Assembly: GCA_003489395.1 (NCBI GenBank)
Contig: DNMN01000039.1
Coordinates: forward strand, 20,114 to 30,067
Direction of reading: 5' to 3'
From: Candidatus Yonathbacteria bacterium
Lineage (GTDB): Bacteria; Patescibacteriota; Minisyncoccia; Phycocordibacterales; UBA1550
DNA length: 9,954 nucleotides
A program made the position numbers and the translations under genes. Positions 4,966 through 9,954 of this stretch are shown here, piece after piece. Under the pieces are notes generated by a model that was not told the origin of the DNA, searched no databases, and saw only the letters and a list, made by a program, of their open reading frames with translations. How positions within the stretch are numbered: the first letter of the stretch is position 1; every line of letters starts with the position of its first letter.

Positions 4966-5424
4966 TTATTTTTGATATAGGAGGAAATACGGCAATTTAT
5001 CCATGCCTATATATGTAAACATCTCATAATTAGCGCGACGCGCTGTTTCTGAAAGTTTATAATTAGACAGATTTTTCTTTGGTACAAAAGGGTAAAATCG
5101 TATTTCCTGTTTCCCTGTTTCTTTTTCAAACCATTTGAAATTTAAAAATAATGGTGGTGTCATATAGCCAGATTTCAGAACTTTACTCATGATCTGCCAG
5201 CCTGCACCAAATACCGTTGATTTAGGTTTACTTTGATTTGTTTTTACTTGCGCGCGAAAGGAACATCCTGTGCACTGCACATCATAAAGAGGATAGTTTG
5301 GTGGAAGCATCATCAATTTTTTCCCACAGTTTGGGCACGGGATTATGTTAACAATTTCTTGTTCTCCTACGTTTCCAGATTCTTTTTTGGTCGCTTTTAT
5401 CTCTTTGGTTGATTTTTTGTACAT
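4966..5424 (-). CDS. DpnI/Dam-replacing-like PD-(D/E)XK restriction nuclease
   Basis: 152 aa from the chosen ATG. A zinc ribbon, Cys30-x2-Cys33 with Cys51-x2-Cys54, is interleaved with the nuclease core: Asp48 in PLYDVQC and QVK at 59-61. The Asp-to-(E/Q)xK spacing of 11 matches DpnI, where the residues read D and ELK. The C-terminal motif LSETARRANY (124-133), followed by YIGMDKLPYFLLYQK, parallels DpnI's LAPTARRAGW segment. It lacks DpnI's C-terminal winged-helix methyl-reader domain (DpnI is about 254 aa). The usual Glu is Gln, a tolerated variant in some PD-(D/E)XK enzymes. The frame is open upstream to a GTG at 5541, but the extra 39 codons have no Shine-Dalgarno and cross an extended -10 box (5446-5438), so I start at 5424. 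It is in an operon with the HNH nuclease. Confidence 0.85.
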   Translation of the reverse strand: MYKKSTKEIKATKKESGNVGEQEIVNIIPCPNCGKKLMMLPPNYPLYDVQCTGCSFRAQVKTNQSKPKSTVFGAGWQIMSKVLKSGYMTPPLFLNFKWFEKETGKQEIRFYPFVPKKNLSNYKLSETARRANYEMFTYIGMDKLPYFLLYQK

Positions 5425-5437
5425 ATAACTATGTGGT

Positions 5438-5446
5438 AGTATAGCA
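5438..5446 (-). promoter_or_regulatory. Extended -10 promoter of the two-nuclease operon
   Basis: TGC TATACT ends 13 nt before the ATG at 5424, giving a leader of about 6 nt. The -35 region is poor (TGTAAA). It supports the downstream start over the GTG at 5541. Confidence 0.5.
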
Positions 5447-5570
5447 GCATGTTTAGAGATTTTACAGAGTGCAAAGTGGTATACTTCGGCTCGGCGGTCC
5501 CGAGTTACTAGGTGTGCTATTACAAATATACGGCCTTGCACTTAAAAGTATTCTCGACCACACCTCACTG

Positions 5571-5672
5571 TCATTGTGCTATATTCTCTGGTTTTAGACT
5601 CAGAAGTTTCTCTATGTAAGCCTCAGCAGGTAGAGCCAACCAATTCCATTTCCTATATGGTCGTTTTAATGG
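5571..5672 (-). pseudogene. 33-codon C-terminal gene fragment
   Basis: Reading between an in-frame TGA (5675-5673) and a TGA at 5573-5571, the frame encodes PLKRPYRKWNWLALPAEAY followed by IEKLLSLKPENIAQ. It has the composition of a real protein terminus (two Trp, an amphipathic helix) and no start codon. The frame continues upstream of the first TGA as MAGFIIE. It looks like the decayed end of a larger gene lying just before the nuclease operon, where a methyltransferase might be expected. I do not recognise the family, so that identity is speculation. Confidence 0.4.
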
Positions 5673-5728
5673 TCATTCAATAATGAAACCAGCCATTCTC
5701 AAGCGACTATAAAATATATAAAAAATGG

Positions 5729-6475
5729 CTATTTAATTTTCTTTAATTTAGGACTAATCAGAATTCTATCAAGATTTTTAGATGTGTATTGTAAATATTC
5801 AGAAAACTTTTTTTGAAGCTTTTGCTTATATTCTTTATCCTCAATCTGGTCTCTAAATACCTCTTCTAATACACTTAAGATTAAAAACATAGTGTCAATA
5901 AACTGATGAGTGTGTGCTATAAACCAATCGTCATCTTCGTCAAAATAGCTATACGTATCTTTAATAATTTTTCGTTCCACTAAAAGTTCAGATTTTCTGC
6001 CATTTAGAAATTTAAAGATGTTGGCATGGGATTGTTCAGAAGCAAATTTAAATTTATTCTTAAGTTTTTCCCCAAAATCACCTTGACGTCCTTCGCTTAA
6101 TAGTTTTTTATACTCTTCATCATTTTGATCTTTAAATTTCTTTTTCATCCAAACATTAGCTTTATTTTCATCTCCTTTAATAGCATTAATAAAAGTCGCG
6201 GCTTCAATAGCTGATCTAATATTTTTATATGAAAGAGAAAAATGTCCTCTAAAAATTGAAAGAAATGCGAGGTGTGCATCTTTAACAACCATATGCATTA
6301 ATCCAACACTTATCTGGAAATTAAGTTTCGGGGTTTTTAATGATTTCTCAAATTTTTGAATTAATAAGAATATTTCTGTAACCCAGAAAACCTCATCTTC
6401 AAATTTTTCTAGATTTGATATTAACTGTTTATCCTCTAATTTAGACCATTCAATTAAATATTCCCTATTATTCAT
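5729..6475 (-). CDS. Orphan helical protein, unknown function
   Basis: 248 aa, AT-rich, Lys/Glu/Phe-rich and almost entirely helical, with no membrane segments or signal peptide. The central region SIFRGHFSLSYKNIRSAIEAATFINAI (about 73-99) resembles helical-bundle proteins in which an Arg-x-x-x-Glu-Ala helix packs in the core (DUF5677/HEPN-like families), but I cannot assign it. A FASEQSHANIFKF segment and the acidic DEDDDWF follow. There is no Shine-Dalgarno. It starts about 50 nt after the tRNA-Glu 3' end and precedes the nuclease operon. That placement and its composition suggest an accessory gene, perhaps defence-related by association only. The reading frame is intact and the product is probably cytoplasmic. 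Confidence 0.75.
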   Translation of the reverse strand: MNNREYLIEWSKLEDKQLISNLEKFEDEVFWVTEIFLLIQKFEKSLKTPKLNFQISVGLMHMVVKDAHLAFLSIFRGHFSLSYKNIRSAIEAATFINAIKGDENKANVWMKKKFKDQNDEEYKKLLSEGRQGDFGEKLKNKFKFASEQSHANIFKFLNGRKSELLVERKIIKDTYSYFDEDDDWFIAHTHQFIDTMFLILSVLEEVFRDQIEDKEYKQKLQKKFSEYLQYTSKNLDRILISPKLKKIK

Positions 6476-6526
6476 AGATAAAGATAAAGGATTTCCTTCT
6501 GTGCTTTTAATATTAGCACAAATTCA

Positions 6527-6598
6527 TGACCTTACGGGGAGTCGAACCCCGCTTCTATCCTTGAGAAGGATATGTCCTAGCCGATAGACGATAAGGCC
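6527..6598 (-). tRNA. tRNA-Glu (anticodon CTC)
   Basis: A complete 72-nt cloverleaf: acceptor GGCCTTA/TAAGGTC (one G-T pair) with discriminator A; D-arm GTC/GAC; anticodon stem TATCC/GGATA with loop TTCTCAA, so the anticodon is CTC, reading GAG; T-arm CGGGG-TTCGACT-CCCCG. The 3' CCA is not encoded, so CCA-adding enzyme is needed. The T-arm, loop sizes and stems are canonical, so it should be functional. Confidence 0.97.
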
Positions 6599-6609
6599 GT
6601 TTAACTTCA

Positions 6610-6663
6610 AAGCGCCCTGTGGCGCTTGTTTGATACCATAGCACGTTTTTGCAGTTTTTGCAA
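6610..6663 (-). promoter_or_regulatory. tRNA-Glu promoter and 5' leader hairpin
   Basis: TTGCAA (6663-6658), 17 nt and TATGGT (6640-6635) predict a start near 6628. The very first transcribed bases would then form the hairpin AAGCGCC-ACAG-GGCGCTT (6627-6610), leaving a short single-stranded link to the mature 5' end at 6598. It could protect or guide processing of the precursor. Confidence 0.55.
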
Positions 6664-6670
6664 AATTAAA

Positions 6671-6708
6671 AAAAAGAAAGACCCAGCCAATCTAGCTTGG
6701 CTGGGTCT
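6671..6708 (-). terminator. Rho-independent terminator of the small secreted-protein gene
   Basis: A perfect 12-bp stem, AGACCCAGCCAA (6679-6690) with 6697-6708, and a 6-nt loop. On the minus strand it is followed by TTC and a run of eight T. Confidence 0.93.
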
Positions 6709-6727
6709 CTTATTTAATTATGGTCAA

Positions 6728-7177
6728 CTACTTGCCGCCGATTCCATAGAACCCATAAAATGCCTTTTGGATTCCTTTGGGGAGGCTTTTGACGGCTTCT
6801 GCGCATCTTGATTCAAAGACATCGTAACCCTCGGTATCTAATGAGAGAACGACGCCACCGTTTCTTACTCCTGTTTCTTTTGTGAACGCCAGCTTGTATG
6901 ACGCACCACCCGGATGTTCTTCGATAACGATGGTTTGTGTGATATGCATCCCGCGCCAATTTGGATCAACTGCCTCTACAACCATCCCTGCCTTCGCGCT
7001 TCGCATGTGGATTGCGCACCCGTCCCATACGTAGGTATAGGAAAAGTTTCCACTGGGATGCGCCAGAACGGCCCATTTTACCGGAACTACCTCGTCTGTA
7101 ACAGCGACAGCAGACTCTGCGTACGTGCTAGTCAAAAAACAAAATGACAATGCGATGCCCAACAGTAACAGTTTCAT
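6728..7177 (-). CDS. Small secreted protein with signal peptide, unknown function
   Basis: 149 aa. A classic Sec signal peptide, MKLLLLGIALSFCFLTSTYA, with likely cleavage after Ala20, gives a mature exported protein of about 129 aa. The mature part is beta-rich (HITQTIVIEEHPG, SYKLAF, GGVVLSLDT) and has two cysteines (54 and 125) that could form a disulfide, then a helical, Gly-rich end (AEAVKSLPKGIQKAFYGFYGIGGK). Family not recognised. The frame is open 14 codons further upstream, but I chose this ATG because an AAGGAGG Shine-Dalgarno lies 8 nt before it and the signal peptide starts here. It is monocistronic, with its own terminator. It could act at the cell surface or be released. Confidence 0.85.
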   Translation of the reverse strand: MKLLLLGIALSFCFLTSTYAESAVAVTDEVVPVKWAVLAHPSGNFSYTYVWDGCAIHMRSAKAGMVVEAVDPNWRGMHITQTIVIEEHPGGASYKLAFTKETGVRNGGVVLSLDTEGYDVFESRCAEAVKSLPKGIQKAFYGFYGIGGK

Positions 7178-7292
7178 TTTATGCTCCTCCTTTTGTGTGC
7201 AATTAATGAAATTAACCAAAATGACACTGCCTCGAAATAGTATGTACTAAATTGTGGAGGTTATCAATGGCGTATTAAAATCCTCAAAAAAA

Positions 7293-7547
7293 TCACCTGT
7301 AGGCATCCTTGCGGTGGCGGATCGCATACACAAAGACTTTTTTCCCAACAACCTCAAACAAAATACGATAATCCCCTTTGCGTACGCGGTAGCCGACAAG
7401 AGGGTCTTCAAGCTTTTTGACGCGAAGCTCTGGAGCAAAAGGATTGCCCTCCATTATCGCCAGTACTTTGGAAAGCAAGAGCGCGGATTGCCTCGGTATA
7501 GTCTGGAGATCTTTGAGTGCGCGCGAGTCGAAGCTGATTTCGAACAT
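7293..7547 (-). CDS. RelE/ParE-superfamily toxin
   Basis: 84 aa, the usual size for the superfamily. The N-terminus MFEISFDSRALKDLQTIP is the strand followed by helices, the middle is the antitoxin-dependent hairpin region, and the C-terminal signature GYRVRKGDYRILFEVVGKKVFVYAIRHRKDAYR contains the conserved Arg-x-GDYR and IRHRK-x-x-YR residues of RelE-type mRNA interferases. It most likely cleaves mRNA on the ribosome. It starts one base after the antitoxin stop, so expression is coupled. RelE is favoured over ParE by the C-terminal HRKDAYR. No terminator hairpin is evident downstream, only a T-run just after the stop. Confidence 0.92.
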   Translation of the reverse strand: MFEISFDSRALKDLQTIPRQSALLLSKVLAIMEGNPFAPELRVKKLEDPLVGYRVRKGDYRILFEVVGKKVFVYAIRHRKDAYR

Positions 7548-7548
7548 A

Positions 7549-7815
7549 CTAGAGTTTCATCTCTTTCTTAATCTTGTTCCATGGAATGAACGCGCCACGA
7601 TGGGTCTTTTTGAGTATGGTCATTTCTTCCGCATCCTGTTTGTCCTCGTATGCCTCCATAAGCTCATTGTAAAATTTGCTACTCAAAATGACTCGAGAAC
7701 TCTTGCCACGATCCAAAGAGACTATAATTGGATTCTTTTCAGCATTCTTGAAATACTTTGCCATGTTGGCTCGCACTTCTGAAATTGGTATTTGTTTTTC
7801 AATTTTTGTTGCCAT
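7549..7815 (-). CDS. YefM/Phd-family antitoxin
   Basis: 88 aa. The N-terminal DNA-binding and dimerisation part reads IPISEVRANMAKYFKNAEKNPIIVSLDRGKSSRVILSSKFYNELMEA, the pattern of YefM/Phd antitoxins (a helix, then strands with an R-G-K-x-x-x-V turn, ending in S-x-x-x-Y-x-x-L). The C-terminal tail (EEMTILKKTHRGAFIPWNKIKKEMKL) is charged and would wrap the toxin and neutralise it. It precedes the RelE-like gene by one base (TAG-T-ATG). The dimer or the complex with toxin is expected to repress the operon through the GTAC sites upstream. There is no clear Shine-Dalgarno; the predicted leader is about 20 nt. Confidence 0.92.
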   Translation of the reverse strand: MATKIEKQIPISEVRANMAKYFKNAEKNPIIVSLDRGKSSRVILSSKFYNELMEAYEDKQDAEEMTILKKTHRGAFIPWNKIKKEMKL

Positions 7816-7820
7816 AATGT

Positions 7821-7871
7821 TGTACAGTTACTTGTACGTTTAATAGTACAGGAGCGATAGATAGAAGTCAA
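7821..7871 (-). promoter_or_regulatory. Toxin-antitoxin promoter with three GTAC operators spaced 12 bp
   Basis: TTGACT (7871-7866), 17 nt and TACTAT (7848-7843) form the promoter. Three GTAC cores at 7822-7825, 7834-7837 and 7846-7849 are exactly 12 bp apart: TGTACA, TGTACG and AGTACA. They run from the -10 box into the leader. The E. coli yefM-yoeB operator uses TGTACA cores about one helical turn apart, so this looks like a conserved autorepression site. Confidence 0.8.
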
Positions 7872-7901
7872 GAGAATCTCTACTGTAACATCTCACACAT
7901 C

Positions 7902-8567
7902 TCATCGCACTTTCCTCCCCTGCACCACCTTCCTCACAATAAACACAATTCCCAAAAAAGCAATAACTCCGATAAGGACTAACAACTGTAGTCGAACAGG
8001 CAAATTTCCCGCATACGCGAAAATAAATGCAAAAGGAGTGACACCAATAAGCGTTGCAAAAAAGAATGGAGCACTCTTCATTTCTGAAAACAAACCGAGG
8101 GCGTATGACAAAATATCAACAGGAACAATTATTCGCAGAAGGACTACGGTCCAAAACAAATTCTTGTCACTGAAATTGTTTTCAAATGTATGCAACTTTT
8201 TTAATGAAAAAATTCTCTCTACAAGAGGCTTCCCGAACTGTCGCGCCAAGAGGAACGCGATTTGCGCGCCGATTACCCAACCCACAATAGAAAGCATGCC
8301 AGCCATTGTCCAGCCCCACAAATGGGAGGCAAGCGGAATTAACGGCACCGTAGAAAGCGGGGCGACAACAATCCCAAAAATTATGATTAACACATAGAGC
8401 GCCTTGCTGAAATTATATTCGGCTATTGCAAATTTCAATATTTCATCTCCATAGAGCTGAGAAAGAAACGACATACCTATAAAAAGGAAAGCAATGATGG
8501 AGAGTCCAACAATAGTTTCTATTCTTCTCTTGTCCTGCATATAATTGGTTACACCTTTGCTTTCCAT
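7902..8567 (-). CDS. VTT-domain (TVP38/TMEM64, DedA-like) membrane protein
   Basis: 221 aa integral inner-membrane protein of the SNARE-associated/VTT superfamily, whose members include DedA proteins and eukaryotic TMEM64/TMEM41B/VMP1 and are linked to lipid scrambling or undecaprenyl-phosphate handling. Membrane helices fall at about 19-38, 56-78, 84-110, 137-160 and 166-188, with a last one at 193-212. Family motifs are visible: APLSTVPLIPLAS followed by GxxxG-type WGWTMAGMLSIVGWVIG, then LARQFGKPLVERI, and the Arg-x-x-P and YALGL segment LLRIIVPVDILSYALGL followed by IGVTPFAFIFAYAG. The start at 8567 is supported by an AGGAGG Shine-Dalgarno inside murF; 13 further upstream codons (a Gly-rich readthrough of the murF end) are unlikely. 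It overlaps murF by 19 bp, so it is translationally coupled. Co-expression with a peptidoglycan gene fits a role in lipid-carrier recycling. Confidence 0.9.
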   Translation of the reverse strand: MESKGVTNYMQDKRRIETIVGLSIIAFLFIGMSFLSQLYGDEILKFAIAEYNFSKALYVLIIIFGIVVAPLSTVPLIPLASHLWGWTMAGMLSIVGWVIGAQIAFLLARQFGKPLVERIFSLKKLHTFENNFSDKNLFWTVVLLRIIVPVDILSYALGLFSEMKSAPFFFATLIGVTPFAFIFAYAGNLPVRLQLLVLIGVIAFLGIVFIVRKVVQGRKVR

Positions 8568-9844
8568 TCCTCCTCCTGTCGCACAAGCAACTCCCCCGCC
8601 CTCCACGGCTCTGCCATCACCTCCTCCACCGCTCGCTCCATACGAATGCCCTGTGAACCTTTTACAAGAACTACATCTCCCTCACCTATTATGCTCTCTA
8701 CGTATTTGCCCGCTAGACGAGAATCGTCAAAATCAATAATATTTTTTTCGCTCATATCGGCATCTAGCGCGCCCTCTGCTATGTATTGCGCGCGCGGTCC
8801 AACGGCAACAATAATGTCACAAAATTTTCCAGCGAGTTTCCCAATCTTTTTATGTTCATCTATTGTAAATTTTCCAAGCTCCAACATATCACCCAAAACC
8901 GCAATGCGTTTGCCTTTTGTCTTTATGCTTTTGAGGGCCTCCACAGCGGCCACTGCTGCCACTGGGGACGAATTGTATGTGTCATCAATAATAGTAGAAC
9001 CCTTTAGCCCTGGAATAATGCGCATACGCCCTGCTGGGCTAATGTGGGAAGAAAGTCGCCCGATAATATCCACGATGTTTAACTTTAAATACGCTCCAAC
9101 TGAAATACCAGCGAGCGCGCTATACACCGGCTGAACGCCAAGGACGCCTCGCATCTCCACAGGGAAGACACTGCCATCGTGCTCTAGCTTGAATGTGGTT
9201 CCAACAGGCGCGCCATCCTCATACGCTGTATGAATATTTGTAGCGCGAAACATAGCGCCTTCGTTCAAACCAAATGTCAGCGACATTGCTTTTGTTTTTT
9301 CGCGAAGGGCAAGCACGCGCTCGTCGTCCGCGTTTACTATTATTACGCCTGTTGGGCGAAGCGCCTTCACGAGCTCCGCCTTCTCCTCAAAAAGTTCGTC
9401 AGGGTTTTTGAAAAACTCCACATGAACCGGCACGTCGCCAAAACGAGTAACTACAGCGACATCTGGAGTGACAATCCTTGTCGCCCTCTCAATGTCTCCC
9501 GGCTTCCCCGCTCCGAGCTCCAGCACAAGCCACTTTGGATAGTGAACGCTGGTTATGATGAGAGCGAGTCCTTTAATAATATTTTTAGACCAGAGTAGGG
9601 GATTTGACCAAGCATTTTCACAATCTAAAATTGTAAGCGGAAGACCTATTTCACTATTGAAACTTTTTTCGCTTTTTCTCGCAATGAGCGTCTCGCCCAC
9701 AACCGCAAAAATAGCGTCCTTTGTAGAGGTCTTGCCCACGCTCCCCGTGACTGCGATAATTTTTGGCTTGTACTTTTTGAGCACGAGCTTCGCCTCGGCT
9801 TCAAGGATAACTGTTACAATACTTTTGAAAATTTGCTTGAGCAT
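8549..9844 (-). CDS. murF: UDP-MurNAc-tripeptide:D-Ala-D-Ala ligase, N-terminal domain lacking
   Basis: Cytoplasmic Mur ligase that adds D-Ala-D-Ala to the UDP-MurNAc peptide, the last soluble step of peptidoglycan precursor synthesis. In 431 aa I see the ATP P-loop GSVGKTST (34-41), SEIGLPLT (64-71), LELGAGKPGDIE (108-119), NADDERV (171-177), PAGRM (270-274), DDTYNSSP (287-294), GDMLELG (318-324) with a following His331, and VLVKGSQGIRME (392-403). These match the MurF central and C-terminal domains. The P-loop comes about 60-70 residues earlier than in E. coli MurF (about 450 aa), so the usual N-terminal UDP-substrate-binding domain is absent. This is my recollection of CPR-type MurF. The frame is open 36 codons further upstream, but that part translates an AT-rich repeat; a TATAAA ends 7 nt before this ATG. 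There is no Shine-Dalgarno. Confidence 0.9.
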   Translation of the reverse strand: MLKQIFKSIVTVILEAEAKLVLKKYKPKIIAVTGSVGKTSTKDAIFAVVGETLIARKSEKSFNSEIGLPLTILDCENAWSNPLLWSKNIIKGLALIITSVHYPKWLVLELGAGKPGDIERATRIVTPDVAVVTRFGDVPVHVEFFKNPDELFEEKAELVKALRPTGVIIVNADDERVLALREKTKAMSLTFGLNEGAMFRATNIHTAYEDGAPVGTTFKLEHDGSVFPVEMRGVLGVQPVYSALAGISVGAYLKLNIVDIIGRLSSHISPAGRMRIIPGLKGSTIIDDTYNSSPVAAVAAVEALKSIKTKGKRIAVLGDMLELGKFTIDEHKKIGKLAGKFCDIIVAVGPRAQYIAEGALDADMSEKNIIDFDDSRLAGKYVESIIGEGDVVLVKGSQGIRMERAVEEVMAEPWRAGELLVRQEEEWKAKV

Positions 9845-9851
9845 GGTGTTT

Positions 9852-9857
9852 TTTATA
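9852..9857 (-). promoter_or_regulatory. -10 box of murF, predicted leaderless
   Basis: TATAAA ends 7 nt before the ATG at 9844. The -35 is poor (TTCATC at 18 nt spacing). The spacing matches the other leaderless-type starts in the window. Confidence 0.4.
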
Positions 9858-9912
9858 TGGAGTAGATTATTTAGAGATGAATGTAGAATATCGAATTTTG
9901 AATCATTCCCCA

Positions 9913-9944
9913 ATTCTATATTCCGTATTCTATATTCAATATTC
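9913..9944. repeat. Short direct repeats upstream of murF
   Basis: ATTCTATATTC occurs at 9913-9923 and 9927-9937, followed by a partial AATATTC (9938-9944). The run may continue past the window edge. It is AT-rich low-complexity intergenic DNA that happens to be open in the murF frame. Confidence 0.6.
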
Positions 9945-9954
9945 AGCCCCATCA

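Larger units (their letters stand above)
5425..5728. other. Gene-free stretch between the orphan helical gene and the nuclease operon
   Basis: Apart from the operon promoter, it holds two things: a 33-codon protein-like fragment (5571-5672, minus) and a 75-nt segment closed by complementary 7-mers (5468-5542). AGCCATT/AATGGCT (5691-5697 and 5724-5730) form a weak, wide inverted repeat at the stop of the upstream gene, without a T-tract. Confidence 0.5.

Noticed and set aside
5425..5541. 39-codon extension of the DpnI-like gene from a GTG
   Set aside because: No Shine-Dalgarno, it crosses the promoter and a structured segment, and the family-like part begins after the internal ATG.
5468..5542. 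A second tRNA gene
   Set aside because: Only the end arms and size fit; there is no T-loop, D-arm or 7-nt anticodon loop on either strand.
5571..5728. UGA recoded as Gly or Trp (alternative genetic code), to join MAGFIIE with the fragment at 5571-5672
   Set aside because: TGA is a clean stop for the toxin and VTT genes, and Trp is encoded by TGG throughout.
8568..8606. Upstream start for the VTT protein (MEGGGVACATGGG)
   Set aside because: It is a Gly-rich readthrough of the murF 3' end; the SD and ATG at 8567 are better.
9845..9952. 36-codon N-terminal extension of MurF (MGLNIEYRIRN...)
   Set aside because: It translates an AT-rich direct repeat, has no similarity to the MurF N-terminal domain, and a -10 box lies 7 nt before the internal ATG.
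1..9954. CRISPR array, transposase or IS element
   Set aside because: No regularly spaced repeats, and no transposase or integrase reading frame in the window.

Overview
The window looks like a stretch of a small, streamlined bacterial genome, probably Candidate Phyla Radiation (Patescibacteria, Parcubacteria-like). This is an inference from gene content: a short MurF that begins almost at its P-loop, a secreted DxDxDG protein of a type I associate with that group, and many orphan membrane or secreted proteins. Every gene I can support lies on the minus strand, so transcription runs from high to low coordinates. TGA is used as a normal stop.

In transcription order: the right end (9844-7902) holds murF, overlapped by a VTT/DedA-like membrane protein. 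Next come a YefM/Phd-RelE toxin-antitoxin pair (7815-7293) with a three-site GTAC operator, and a small secreted protein with its own terminator (7177-6679). Then tRNA-Glu(CTC) (6598-6527) precedes an AT-rich accessory block (6475-4252). That block holds an orphan helical protein, a 33-codon gene fragment, a DpnI-like PD-(D/E)XK nuclease and an McrA-like YDG/HNH nuclease. The last two form a probable operon restricting modified DNA, with no methyltransferase in the window.

Below that, a Fic gene (4056-3175) sits between two copies of an 84-bp sequence. The sequence is the promoter and first ~23 codons of the next gene, a secreted DxDxDG protein (3095-2511). The upstream copy encodes only a truncated 25-aa peptide. 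Next comes a hairpin-rich, roughly 290-bp intergenic region, then a two-gene unit (a charged soluble protein with a likely frame break at its start, plus a four-TM protein) ending in a strong terminator. A single-TM protein with its own terminator and a SerB-like HAD hydrolase finish the window.

Two themes recur. First, several genes (HAD, Fic, the DxDxDG protein, MurF) have a -10 box ending 6-8 nt before the ATG and no Shine-Dalgarno, which predicts leaderless mRNAs. Other genes carry good Shine-Dalgarno sequences. Second, a 17-bp palindrome, CATAGG-N5-CCTATG, occurs four times around 1359-2462, beside promoter-like sequence.
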